A stretch of DNA of 27,814 bases from an uncultured Clostridium sp. (GCA_900554815.1 USIO01000021.1:1-27814); one strand, 5' to 3'. Counted from the first letter of the stretch, positions 1 to 7,291 are shown. Notes: generated from the letters alone by a model not told the origin. Program-made: numbers and translations.

Positions 1-4
1 AATT

Positions 5-1048
5 ATGTGTCAAGAAAATAATACCACAAAAAGTAGAAAAGGTAAACACCTAGAATATAGTAAAAGACAATCAATAGAAAGATGGTTTAATAGAGATAAA
101 CGTACAAAAGTTGAAATGGCAGACCTTTTAGATAGAACAGAAAAGGCAATAAGGAATGAAATAAAAAGAGGATTAGTAAAAAATTTAACAACAGAATTAG
201 TTGAAATATGGGTATATAGTGCAGATGTAGCACAACAAAAATATGAATATTATTTAAAAGCAAAAGGACCGAAATTAAAAATAGATAATGATTATGAATT
301 AAAAGAATATGTTGAAAAATCTATAAAAGAAGATAAAAAGTCACCAGAAGTAATAGCAAAAGAGATAAAAACAATGAATTTTAAAACAAAAATGTGTGCA
401 AGAACAATAAGAAATAATATATATACAGGAGATATTTATGATATAAAATCAAGGGATATGATTTACAACAAAGAATATAAAGAAAAGAATAAAGATAAAA
501 CAATATGTGAAAAAGTAGCACCAGAAAAAAGTATAGATTATAGAGCAGAAGAAGTTAATAGAAGGGAAATATATGGACATTGGGAAGGAGATTTAGTGAT
601 AGGAAGTAAAAAAAGAGGAGCAGTATTATTTACTTTAACAGAAAGAAAAACTAGAGAAGAAATAATTATAAAGATACCGGGGAAAAAAGCAGAATATGTA
701 GCGAAAGCATTAGATTTAATAGAAAGAAAATATAAGAATAAATTTTATAATAAATTTAAAACAATAACTTTTGATAATGGTGGAGAATTTAGGGATTGGA
801 AGGCGTTAGAGAAATCTTATGATAATCGAAGGAAAAAGGGTAGAACACAAATATATTATGCCCATCCATATCGTTCAGGAGAGCGAGGAAGCAATGAAAA
901 TGCAAATAGATTAATAAGAAGGTTTATCCCAAAAGGAATTGATATAGCACCAATATCAGAAGAATATATCCAAAAGATAGAAGATTGGATAAATAATTAT
1001 CCAAGAGCTATGTTTAATTATAAAAGTACCAACGAAATCTGTGCATAA
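5..1048 (+). CDS. IS30-family transposase
   Basis: This is a complete 347-residue DDE transposase, close to the usual IS30-family length. Residues about 15-55 form the N-terminal helix-turn-helix (Ser/Arg-rich, 'EMADLLDRTEKAIRNEIKRG'). The catalytic core follows: Asp196 in 'GHWEGDLVIG', Asp257 in 'TFDNGGEF' and Glu298 in 'GSNENANRLIRRF', the last followed by the typical 'IPKG'. The protein would cut and join the ends of its own insertion sequence. The start codon lies at the window edge, so the ribosome binding site and the left inverted repeat are outside. No clean right-hand terminal repeat was found downstream. A truncated second transposase begins on the other strand just beyond the stop, so this is a junction of nested or adjacent insertion elements. 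The family call is strong; whether the element is still mobile cannot be judged from here. Confidence 0.93.
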   Translation: MCQENNTTKSRKGKHLEYSKRQSIERWFNRDKRTKVEMADLLDRTEKAIRNEIKRGLVKNLTTELVEIWVYSADVAQQKYEYYLKAKGPKLKIDNDYELKEYVEKSIKEDKKSPEVIAKEIKTMNFKTKMCARTIRNNIYTGDIYDIKSRDMIYNKEYKEKNKDKTICEKVAPEKSIDYRAEEVNRREIYGHWEGDLVIGSKKRGAVLFTLTERKTREEIIIKIPGKKAEYVAKALDLIERKYKNKFYNKFKTITFDNGGEFRDWKALEKSYDNRRKKGRTQIYYAHPYRSGERGSNENANRLIRRFIPKGIDIAPISEEYIQKIEDWINNYPRAMFNYKSTNEICA

Positions 1049-1073
1049 TAAACCGGAAATTTATTATTGCCAT

Positions 1074-1139
1074 TTATATATATGAAAATTTTACTACAGA
1101 CTCTTTATATTTTAATTTTTGTGTGATATTATTACCCAT
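1074..1139 (-). pseudogene. Truncated transposase N-terminus (21 codons)
   Basis: An ATG at 1139 opens a 21-codon minus-strand frame, 'MGNNITQKLKYKESVVKFSYI', ending in TAA at 1074-1076. A good GGAGG lies 9-10 nt before the ATG. From memory, this opening resembles the first helix of HTH transposases with an integrase-type catalytic core ('...KYKxxVVKFSYKHGVTKAA...'). The similarity stops where the IS30-side sequence begins. I infer a transposase gene cut off after about 20 codons. The leader between about 1140 and 1204 carries an 11-bp inverted repeat next to the ribosome binding site. The rest of the 1049-1301 gap shows no other gene; a sequence reading TGTCACAGC on the minus strand (1227-1235) could be the old element end, but this is weak. 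Confidence 0.5.
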
Positions 1140-1204
1140 AAGAGAGTACCTCCGATACCGTTTATTTGTGGTTATTTAAACAATATCATTTTTGGTACTC
1201 TCTT
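1140..1204 (-). promoter_or_regulatory. Leader hairpin next to transposase-stump RBS
   Basis: AAGAGAGTACC (1140-1150) and GGTACTCTCTT (1194-1204) are a perfect 11-bp inverted repeat with a 43-nt loop. On the minus strand the 3' arm begins at the end of the GGAGG ribosome binding site and runs up to the ATG of the transposase stump, so the folded RNA would cover part of the initiation region. Insertion sequences often use such a fold to stop read-through transcripts from making transposase. That role is inferred here. Confidence 0.5.
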
Positions 1205-1301
1205 TCAATATTTTATTTTCAATGTTGCTGTGACATATCTATTTTAAACCTATAATTCTGTAATATTTTTAAATTAGTGCTTTTAAGGGTTTCAAATTAA
1301 C

Positions 1302-2078
1302 TTATATTTTATCATTTTCAATTTTATATGCTAATTCTAAAGCGAGTATTGGCACCTTAGTTTTTTTGTCAAAATTAGCCAATTGAGTTATACTTCTTTC
1401 TTCCCATTCTACAGAGTCTAGATTATCTCCTGCATAATAAAAAGTAAAATAATCTAAATTTTTATACTTACAAACTGCTGCTATTGAAGCACCTTCCATT
1501 TCTACACAAACTGCTCCTTTTCCTTGAAACATTTGAATTTTTTCTTTAGTTTCCCTATAAAAAGCATCAGTTGTCCAAGTGGCTCCCTCTTTGTAATCGA
1601 ATTTATACTCTTTTAATATATTTTTAAATAAGTTTTTATATTTATTGTCTAAATTAATATATTCTGAATCTGGTAAATAATGATAACTTGTTCCTTCATC
1701 TCTATAAGCTCTATTGGGAATTATTATAGAACAATCTTCAATAGTTTTATCTAAAACTCCACAATTTCCAAAAATAATAAATGTATCAACACCATTAACA
1801 TTTAAATCTTCAATATCATTACTTATCCAAGGACCACTAATTCCAGCCATAAACAATGTTATTTTCATATTTTTGTATTTCAATATATAAACTGGTCGTT
1901 TTTCTGTCAATTCTCCAACTTTTTCACATTTGATTTTTTTTACAATATCCTTTAATAAATACTCTGAAAAAACACCAACAGCTATATGTGGTAGTTCTAT
2001 ACTAGAGTCACGAATTCCAGTAAGATTTTTTATACCTTGTGGTTTTATAAACCCCTCCTCATTGCTATAAAATATCAT
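1302..2078 (-). CDS. Nucleoside phosphorylase family protein
   Basis: This 258-residue protein has the PNP/UDP phosphorylase (PNP_UDP_1) fold signatures: a glycine-rich 'GNCGVL' around residue 104, 'DEGTSYHY' at 127-134, 'TTDAFYRE' at 169-176 and the ribose-binding 'VEMEGAS' at 192-198. The family cleaves the glycosidic bond of nucleosides with phosphate, releasing base and ribose-1-phosphate in the cytoplasm. The substrate cannot be told from sequence. The ATG at 2078 has a strong AGAAGGAGA site upstream. The gene lies on its own on the minus strand between the transposon debris and the zinc-motif gene, inside what appears to be an integrated element. It may therefore be cargo: salvage enzyme, or a nucleotide-depleting effector as some defence systems use. 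The latter is speculation. Confidence 0.85.
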   Translation of the reverse strand: MIFYSNEEGFIKPQGIKNLTGIRDSSIELPHIAVGVFSEYLLKDIVKKIKCEKVGELTEKRPVYILKYKNMKITLFMAGISGPWISNDIEDLNVNGVDTFIIFGNCGVLDKTIEDCSIIIPNRAYRDEGTSYHYLPDSEYINLDNKYKNLFKNILKEYKFDYKEGATWTTDAFYRETKEKIQMFQGKGAVCVEMEGASIAAVCKYKNLDYFTFYYAGDNLDSVEWEERSITQLANFDKKTKVPILALELAYKIENDKI

Positions 2079-2129
2079 ATTTTTTTCTCCTTCTATTAAT
2101 TAAAAATCTTTATATTATTTTCATTAGTT

Positions 2130-2157
2130 AGTATATCATAAAATTATTAATTGTAAA
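2130..2157 (-). promoter_or_regulatory. Candidate promoter of the nucleoside phosphorylase
   Basis: On the minus strand TTTACA (2157-2152) and TATACT (2135-2130) are separated by 16 nt, upstream of the gene starting at 2078. The rest of the 2079-2291 gap is AT-rich and holds a small hairpin (2239-2254, GCTATT/AATAGC arms) just past the preceding gene, a possible weak terminator. Confidence 0.45.
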
Positions 2158-2291
2158 TCTCTAATTAGTCTTTTTTTTATAGAATATAACCCATTATCTT
2201 TTCAATTTATTTTTAAAATGCTTTCTTATATATAATATGCTATTTTCAAATAGCTTTATTATTATAATTGATTCATTTGTATCAGCCTTTT

Positions 2292-3194
2292 CTATTTATT
2301 TCTTGCCCTACTCTTATAAACGTTTGCCTGATTTCTACATTGTGGACTACAGTATTCAGCTTTTAAATTTTGAGAAGCAAATGGCTTACCACAATGTTTA
2401 CACATCTTAACTGTTTTTCTTTCAGTAGTTTCATTTAAAGCAAACATTGTATCTATTGCAAGTTTTAAAGAATTAAAATCCCATTCTAAAACAGGCTTAT
2501 CTTCTTTGTTCTTTCCCATTAATATTTTACAAGCAATTTTTGATGGATTAAATTCTTTTATTCTAGTATCATATATTTGCTTTGTATAAGCATCTTGGAC
2601 TTTGCTGTAATTTTCTATTGCTTCAAATGTTAAATACAATGTTCTAGCATAGTGCATTATCCAAACTAAACACTCAGAATATTCCATTGAAAAAACTACT
2701 GCATACTCTACTGGTCTGTCTATAATAGCAAGAGGATTCATCTCATTTTCAACTGATAAATCTAAAATCTCTCCTCTTGCATTTTTCTTCATAACAACTT
2801 TTTGTTTCTTTTTACACTTTAAAAATAATTCTATATATTCATCTGTTGGTAATGTTTCTTTTTCACTAACCAAATTACCACTTGGTAAATAAACTTTATT
2901 TTGCTTAACAATATCAGTATTTAGGGGTAAATATGTTAATTCTCCTAATAAGCCATACTTTTCTACAAACTCCATAATCTTTTTATTAGCTTCTTCTATA
3001 TCATTTTTATCAACACATCTACCTATCATTAAAATATCTACTAATATATCATCTGCTAAATCAAAGGGATTATACATAATAATTTTAGAATTTTCTTTTG
3101 GTGTAATATAATGTTTTTCATCTATTTCCTTTATTTCATAACCATCATATCTAAACCAAAAAGTCCTGAAATTTCCTTCATTATCTTTTCTCAT
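2292..3194 (-). CDS. Unknown protein with C-terminal Cys4 zinc-binding motif
   Basis: This protein of about 300 residues has no recognisable enzymatic domain. The last ~35 residues read as a zinc-binding motif: CKHCGK, then about 13 residues, then CSPQCRNQ, followed by a basic tail 'SRARNK'. This resembles the CGNR-type zinc finger of actinobacterial and firmicute DNA-binding proteins. The preceding ~260 residues are mixed alpha/beta without known motifs. I chose ATG 3194 because AGGAG lies 7 nt before it; a GTG at 3200 is in frame but too close to that site. A strong leftward promoter lies at 3330-3358, so the gene has a long leader of about 130 nt that crosses the facing rightward promoter. 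Its location in a mobile region suggests regulator or element cargo, but the function is unknown. Confidence 0.7.
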   Translation of the reverse strand: MRKDNEGNFRTFWFRYDGYEIKEIDEKHYITPKENSKIIMYNPFDLADDILVDILMIGRCVDKNDIEEANKKIMEFVEKYGLLGELTYLPLNTDIVKQNKVYLPSGNLVSEKETLPTDEYIELFLKCKKKQKVVMKKNARGEILDLSVENEMNPLAIIDRPVEYAVVFSMEYSECLVWIMHYARTLYLTFEAIENYSKVQDAYTKQIYDTRIKEFNPSKIACKILMGKNKEDKPVLEWDFNSLKLAIDTMFALNETTERKTVKMCKHCGKPFASQNLKAEYCSPQCRNQANVYKSRARNK

Positions 3195-3238
3195 TTTCAC
3201 TCTCCTAAAAATTTTTTAAAAAAATTCATCTGTAATAC

Positions 3239-3266
3239 TTGACGAACACTAACTATTACTTATAAT
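3239..3266 (+). promoter_or_regulatory. Rightward promoter of the HTH-xis-int genes
   Basis: TTGACG (3239-3244), a 16-nt spacer and a perfect TATAAT (3261-3266) form a near-consensus housekeeping promoter. The predicted start near 3273 lies inside the inverted repeat 3268-3290. The transcript would run into the HTH gene at 3452. Confidence 0.7.
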
Positions 3267-3267
3267 G

Positions 3268-3290
3268 TAATTACTACTTAATAGTAATTA
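3268..3290. promoter_or_regulatory. Candidate operator between facing promoters
   Basis: TAATTACTA (3268-3276) and TAGTAATTA (3282-3290) form a perfect 9-bp inverted repeat with a 5-nt centre. It starts 2 nt after the rightward -10 box and lies in the leader of the leftward transcript, so a dimeric repressor bound here could block both. The protein that binds is not known; the adjacent HTH protein is the obvious candidate. Confidence 0.5.
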
Positions 3291-3329
3291 TTACATTTAC
3301 TAATCGTTAAATATAATTAAGATATTACT

Positions 3330-3358
3330 ATTATATAGTTTTTATAGATAATAGTCAA
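3330..3358 (-). promoter_or_regulatory. Leftward promoter of the zinc-motif gene
   Basis: On the minus strand TTGACT (3358-3353) is followed after exactly 17 nt by a perfect TATAAT (3335-3330). It drives transcription left towards the gene starting at 3194 and faces the rightward promoter at 3239-3266, so the two transcripts overlap by about 50 nt at their starts. Confidence 0.7.
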
Positions 3359-3359
3359 G

Positions 3360-3423
3360 TTTTGTTTGAGAATTTTAACAAAAACCCTAGGGACTTTTTG
3401 TATCTAAAAATCAACAAACAAAA
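3360..3423 (+). promoter_or_regulatory. Nested leader hairpins before the HTH gene
   Basis: TTTTGTTTG (3360-3368) pairs with CAAACAAAA (3415-3423), and inside it ACAAAAA (3378-3384) pairs with TTTTTGT (3395-3401) around CCCTAGGG. The structure would form in the leader of the rightward transcript, about 30 nt before the HTH gene. Attenuation or a protein binding site are both possible. Confidence 0.35.
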
Positions 3424-3451
3424 ATACAACCAAAAGAAAGGAGTAAATTTT

Positions 3452-3880
3452 ATGAGCAAGAAAGAAACAATTTTAGATTTATACTTTAATAAACACTTAA
3501 AACAAAAAGAAATTGCAAATCAAGTTGGAACATCTCAGCAATATATATCTAAAATTATAAAAACAGATGAAAGATATAATGAAGAAAAAAGTTCTAGAAA
3601 ATCTATTAACGTAGAGAAAAGAAAAATTGCACAAGCAGAATATCAAAAAAATTATATTAGAACTAAGAAGAATGATATTGCTTATGAAGAATTACTAGCT
3701 ATTCATGCACAAGATGCAATGGAACTTTCATATAACGCTCATCATCTTTCAGATTATGACTGTAAAAAAGCTAATTCTAGTGTTTATGAATATGACAGTA
3801 AGAAAAATCAATATGTTATGATAAAAGGTATTGTTTCATCTCTTGATTTACCTAAAAGAGTTAGCACTAAAGTTTATTAA
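3452..3880 (+). CDS. Helix-turn-helix regulator of the integrated element
   Basis: This 142-residue protein opens with a clear helix-turn-helix, 'LKQKEIANQVGTSQQYISKI' (about residues 16-35), of the sigma-region-4/Trp-repressor-like type. A basic linker follows (residues 45-75), then a C-terminal part with no recognisable family. The start is ATG 3452, preceded by AAAGGAG at the right distance; the frame is open further upstream from a TTG at 3362, but that has no ribosome binding site. Small HTH proteins of this kind sit upstream of xis-int in Tn916-like and related elements. The gene follows the rightward promoter with an operator-like repeat and is a good candidate for the protein that controls it. 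Exact role not known. Confidence 0.75.
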   Translation: MSKKETILDLYFNKHLKQKEIANQVGTSQQYISKIIKTDERYNEEKSSRKSINVEKRKIAQAEYQKNYIRTKKNDIAYEELLAIHAQDAMELSYNAHHLSDYDCKKANSSVYEYDSKKNQYVMIKGIVSSLDLPKRVSTKVY

Positions 3881-3887
3881 TAAAACT

Positions 3888-3959
3888 AATTAAGAGATTA
3901 ACCTCTTTTAATACACAATAAGCAGTACATAGTTTAAAGTTTTTATTTTAGCTATTGTG
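3888..3959 (+). promoter_or_regulatory. Two hairpins between HTH gene and xis
   Basis: ATTAAGAG/CTCTTTTAAT (3889-3913, one bulge) lies just after the HTH stop and may be a weak terminator. CACAATAAGC (3914-3923) pairs with GCTATTGTG (3951-3959, one bulged A), just upstream of the xis ribosome binding site. A role in setting Xis levels is inference. Confidence 0.3.
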
Positions 3960-3982
3960 AATTTTAAAAGGAGGTTAAATGT

Positions 3983-4180
3983 ATGTATTTAGAAAAAATA
4001 ATGTTTAGTAACTGTAAAGATGTAGTTACAGTTGAGCAATTAGCAGAAATGCTAGATATTGGACTTACTCTTGCTTATAGGTTGGTAAGGCAAAAGACTA
4101 TTAAATCTATAAAAGTTGGTAGAGAATATAAAATTCCTAAACAGTTCATAATTAATTATTTAACTGAAAAGAATGTTTAG
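3983..4180 (+). CDS. Excisionase-like DNA-binding protein
   Basis: This 65-residue protein is a single winged MerR/HTH_17-type domain: 'VTVEQLAEMLDIGLTLAYRLV' (residues 15-35) is the helix-turn-helix, and 'KSIKVGREYKIPKQFIINYL' (41-60) is the wing and third helix typical of 'excisionase family' proteins. Excisionases bend DNA at attachment sites and bias the integrase towards excision. GGAGG sits 8 nt before the ATG. It lies 72 nt upstream of the integrase, the standard xis-int order. The domain call is strong; the recombination-directionality role is inferred from size and position. Confidence 0.85.
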   Translation: MYLEKIMFSNCKDVVTVEQLAEMLDIGLTLAYRLVRQKTIKSIKVGREYKIPKQFIINYLTEKNV

Positions 4181-4252
4181 GCTACTTTTATATTTACTAC
4201 AAAAAATCAATAGTAAATTAATTTAGTCTGTTACATCGGAAAGGAGTTATAA

Positions 4253-5534
4253 TTGGTAACAGAAAATTTACAAGTAAACAAAGTATCTGTAAGTTGTTTA
4301 CAAATTAAAAACGGAATTTATCAAGCTGTTTTAGAATACTATGACGAAAATGGAAAAAGACATCAGCCTTGGCGTTCTACAAAATTAAAAGTAAGAGGAA
4401 ATAAAAAACAAGCATTAGCTGTTGCAGAAAAGATAAGAGCAAAACTTGAAGAAGAATTACAGTTAAAGTCATTAGACAATACGAAAAATAATTCAAATAC
4501 AAATTCCACTTCTGATATTCTATTTATAGAGTATCTTTTTTATTGGCTAAAAACAGTTCAGCACACATTAGAAAATACAACTTTTACTTCTTATAGGCAA
4601 CTATGTAATCATCATATAAAAAGGTATTTTACAGAAAATCCTATAAAATTAAAAGATTTAGAGCCTATTCATATTCAAAACTTTTATACTGAATTGATGG
4701 GGAAAGATAATCTTACTGCAAATACAGTTATACATCATCATGCAATTATAAGAAAATGTTTAGATTATGCTTTTAAAATGAATATTATTGTAAGTAATCC
4801 AGCTGATAAAGTTCAAAGACCCAAAAAAGGCTCAATTTATAGGTAGTTTCTATAACGAAACAGAATTAAATAAACTATTTGAAATATCTAAAGGAGATCC
4901 ATTAGAACTCATTATTTTAATTACTGCTTTTTATGGATTAAGAAGAAGTGAAGTTTTAGGTTTACAATGGGACTCTTTTGATTTTAAAAATAAAACAATT
5001 ACTATAAAACATACAATTACAATAACTAATACAAATGGTGATAATAGAAAAATTGAAGGCAAAGATAGAACAAAAAATAAATCTAGTTATAGAATACTCC
5101 CCTTATTTGATGATATAGCGACTATGCTTTTAGATATTAAAGAAAAACAGAAATCTTTTCAAAAGGCTTTTGGAAATAGCTATAATAAAAAATATCTAAA
5201 TTATGTTTTTGTAAAACCTGATGGAAATATTATAAGACCTGATTATGTTACAGAACATTTTAGTATTTTACTAAGAAAAAATAATATGAGGCATATTCGT
5301 TTTCATGATTTAAGACATTCTTGTGCAAGCCTACTGCTTGCTAAAGGTATTCCTATGAAATCAATTCAAGAATGGCTTGGTCATTCTAACTTTTCTACTA
5401 CTGCAAACCTATATGCTCATTTAGATACTAACTCTAAAAAGATTTCTGCAAATGCTTTAGAAAACGCTTTAAAATTTACAGATACAAATAAAAAAGAAAA
5501 TGAAGAAACTACATCTTCATCTTCGCAAAAATAA
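4253..5534 (+). pseudogene. Tyrosine integrase, interrupted by a +1 frameshift
   Basis: Two frames together make one phage/ICE-type integrase of about 426 residues. The start is TTG 4253, with AAAGGAG 7 nt upstream. The first part (to TAG 4844-4846) has an arm-binding domain ('YQAVLEYYDENGKRHQPWRS') and a SAM-like core-binding domain. The rest, one base ahead, carries the catalytic domain: Arg in 'GLRRSEVLGLQW' (near 4940), His/Arg in 'HDLRHSCASLL', His in 'LGHSNFSTT' and Tyr in 'ANLYAHL'. The shift falls at about 4820-4830 in CCCAAAAAAGG, where one extra base turns 'RPKKAQFIG' into 'RPKKGSIYR-stop'. Both halves are free of other stops, so the lesion is recent or a sequencing error in the homopolymer. 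A programmed +1 shift is possible but not known for this family. The gene ends 7 nt before tRNA-Leu. Confidence 0.88.
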
Positions 5535-5541
5535 ATATTTA

Positions 5542-5570
5542 TGGTGCAGGTGGTGGGGGTCGAACCCACA
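5542..5570. other. Putative attachment site at the tRNA-Leu 3' end
   Basis: The integrase stop is 7 nt from the CCA end of the minus-strand tRNA-Leu gene. Tyrosine integrases commonly use the 3' part of a tRNA (here CCA through the T arm) as the crossover core and restore it on integration. No second copy of the tRNA 3' end was seen elsewhere in the window, so the other attachment site should lie to the left of position 1 or has been lost. Exact core limits are not determined. Confidence 0.5.
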
Positions 5571-5628
5571 CGAATGTTACTTCGCAGGATTTTGAGTCCT
5601 GTGCGTCTGCCAATTCCGCCACACCTGC
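5542..5628 (-). tRNA. tRNA-Leu (anticodon CAA)
   Basis: On the minus strand this 87-nt gene folds into a class II tRNA. The acceptor stem is GCAGGTG/CACCTGC, the discriminator A is followed by an encoded CCA, and the anticodon stem GGA/TCC frames loop CTCAAAA with anticodon CAA. A long variable arm (GCGAAGTAACATTCGT) and T arm GTGGG-TTCGACC-CCCAC complete it. The long variable arm and the CAA anticodon assign it to leucine, reading UUG. It is the likely integration target of the element to its left. Confidence 0.97.
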
Positions 5629-5759
5629 ATAAACTAAAAATAAAAAACAAACATAATTCTTTTATATATTAACATATAACAACTAATTTTACAATACATA
5701 TTTACACTTTTCATTTAATAATAAATAATTTTTGTATATATAAATGCACTAGATATTGA

Positions 5760-5788
5760 TTGACAATATAAAAAGAAAAGAATATAAT
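5760..5788 (+). promoter_or_regulatory. Consensus promoter of the AlkD-like gene
   Basis: TTGACA (5760-5765), a 17-nt spacer and TATAAT (5783-5788) match the housekeeping consensus perfectly. It lies about 40 nt before the gene's start codon and probably drives that gene. Confidence 0.8.
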
Positions 5789-5829
5789 CAACGAAAATAA
5801 AGCAAACAAGGAATGGAGAGAAACCTTTA

Positions 5830-6516
5830 ATGATAAAAAAGGAAATTCAAAATAAACTTTTATTAATGCAGGATCTAAAATATAAAGAATTTCACAGTCA
5901 GCTTTGCCCTGGTACAAATAATATAATTGGAATTAGAATTCCTATTTTACGAAATTATGCAAAACAATTAATTAAACAATATAATTACAAAGAATTGCTA
6001 AATGAAATTGGCAATCAATATTATGAAGAAATAATGTTACAAGGAATGATTATTGGATTAGCAAAATTAAGTATAGACGAAACATTTGAATATTTAAAAA
6101 AATTTATTCCTAAAATAAATAACTGGGCTATTTGCGACACATGCTGTGGTGGATTAAAAATTACTAAAAAACATTTAGAGGACATGTGGAAATTTTTAAA
6201 CTCTTATATTTACTCTAATAAGGAATTTGAAATTCGTTTTGGATTAGTAATGATATTAGACTATTATGTTACAGATGAATATATTAATCAAATTATGGAA
6301 ATAGTAGATAATATTACACATGAAGGCTATTACGTAAAAATGGCAAAAGCATGGCTTTTATCAATTTGCTATATTAAACAAAAAACAAAAACAATAACCT
6401 ATTTACAAAATAATAATTTAGATAATTGGACTTATAACAAGACATTACAAAAAATAATAGAATCAAATCGTGTACCTAAAAAAGAAAAAGACATTATAAG
6501 ACAAAGAAAAGGTTGA
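5830..6516 (+). CDS. AlkD-like DNA alkylation repair glycosylase
   Basis: This 228-residue, all-helical protein matches the AlkD (DNA alkylation repair, HEAT-like repeat) family in length and motifs. They are 'GIRIPILRNYAKQL' near residue 34, 'NNWAICDTCC' at 97-106 with the acidic residue expected at the lesion, 'FEIRFGLVMILDYY' at 133-146 and 'GYYVKMAKAWLLS' further on. AlkD enzymes excise 3-methyladenine and 7-methylguanine by wrapping the DNA backbone rather than flipping the base. The ATG at 5830 is preceded by AATGGAGAG. A consensus promoter lies just upstream, and the stop codon overlaps the next gene's -35 box, so it is likely monocistronic. Family assignment is firm; activity on a given lesion is inferred. 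Confidence 0.88.
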   Translation: MIKKEIQNKLLLMQDLKYKEFHSQLCPGTNNIIGIRIPILRNYAKQLIKQYNYKELLNEIGNQYYEEIMLQGMIIGLAKLSIDETFEYLKKFIPKINNWAICDTCCGGLKITKKHLEDMWKFLNSYIYSNKEFEIRFGLVMILDYYVTDEYINQIMEIVDNITHEGYYVKMAKAWLLSICYIKQKTKTITYLQNNNLDNWTYNKTLQKIIESNRVPKKEKDIIRQRKG

Positions 6517-6541
6517 TTTTTGAAAAAAAAAACTATATAAT
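6513..6541 (+). promoter_or_regulatory. Promoter of the CmpB-type membrane gene
   Basis: TTGATT (6513-6518), a 17-nt spacer and TATAAT (6536-6541) lie just upstream of the gene at 6568. The -35 box overlaps the stop codon of the AlkD-like gene. Confidence 0.6.
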
Positions 6542-6567
6542 AAACAAAAATAAAAGGAAATGTAAAT

Positions 6568-7221
6568 ATGAAAAAAGAAAATAAAATAATAAAAGAATTT
6601 ATAAATATTTTTTGGATATTTGTTATAGGTAGTGTAGTTGGATCAATAATAGAAACACTATTAGAAATTTTAGTTGATGGGCAGTTTCAACTAAGAACAG
6701 GATTAATATATGGAGGATTTATTCCTGTTTATGGTGTAGGAGCTGTTTTATATTATTTTATATTAAGAAAAATGCAAGACCCAGTAAAAGTTTTTTTATA
6801 CAGTATGATACTTGGGGGAATTGTAGAATATTTGTGCTCATATGTACAAGAAATATTTTTTGGAACAATTTCTTGGGACTACAGCCACATGACATATAAC
6901 TTAAACGGTAGAACAAGCCTAGTACATTGCATTTTCTGGGGAATTTTAGGAATATTTTTTACTGTAATTGCATATCCTATGATTCTTAAATTTCTATCTA
7001 ATTATGGAAAAAAGGAATTTAAAATAATTACATTAGTAATGATTATTTTTATGAGTATTAATATTGTACTATCATGTGCAGCAGGAAGCAGACAAAATGA
7101 AAGAACCCATGGAATCCCAGCAGATAATATTATGGATGAGCTTTTAGATAAATATTATCCTGACCAAAGAATGGACAGAATTTATTCAAATAAAATAGTT
7201 GTATTAAAAAGAGATTCTTAA
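6568..7221 (+). CDS. CmpB-type putative ABC-transporter membrane protein
   Basis: This 217-residue polytopic membrane protein matches the 'putative ABC-transporter type IV' (CmpB, PF06541) family of Firmicutes. Five hydrophobic segments are visible (about residues 9-31, 45-64, 72-92, 115-140 and 148-172). Family signatures include 'GSIIETLLEILVDGQFQLRTGLIYGGFIPVYG', written here in part, and 'EYLCSYVQEIFFGTISWDYS'. The C-terminal ~45 residues are soluble and cytoplasmic or extracellular. No ATPase partner is adjacent, so transport is not shown. It has its own promoter and AAAGGAAA-type ribosome binding site. Function of the family is not established. Confidence 0.75.
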   Translation: MKKENKIIKEFINIFWIFVIGSVVGSIIETLLEILVDGQFQLRTGLIYGGFIPVYGVGAVLYYFILRKMQDPVKVFLYSMILGGIVEYLCSYVQEIFFGTISWDYSHMTYNLNGRTSLVHCIFWGILGIFFTVIAYPMILKFLSNYGKKEFKIITLVMIIFMSINIVLSCAAGSRQNERTHGIPADNIMDELLDKYYPDQRMDRIYSNKIVVLKRDS

Positions 7222-7291
7222 AAACTTTAATTGCAAAAGTATATTAATATTTAAAGATAAAAACTAAATATAAAGAAAAGAGAGGGAATAT

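Noticed and set aside
3362..3451. TTG start extending the HTH protein by 30 residues
   Set aside because: No ribosome binding site before it, it falls in the structured leader, and AAAGGAG lies before ATG 3452.
4820..4846. Programmed frameshift in the integrase
   Set aside because: The A6G2 run does not fit a -1 slippery site, the needed shift is +1, and no integrase of this type is known to me to use one; mutation or sequencing error is simpler.
5417..5650. 77-codon minus-strand frame across the integrase end and tRNA-Leu
   Set aside because: It covers the tRNA gene and antisense integrase sequence and has no convincing ribosome binding site.
7222..7291. T-box or other riboswitch before metG
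   Set aside because: The gap is only 70 nt and no T-box sequence or specifier stem is visible.
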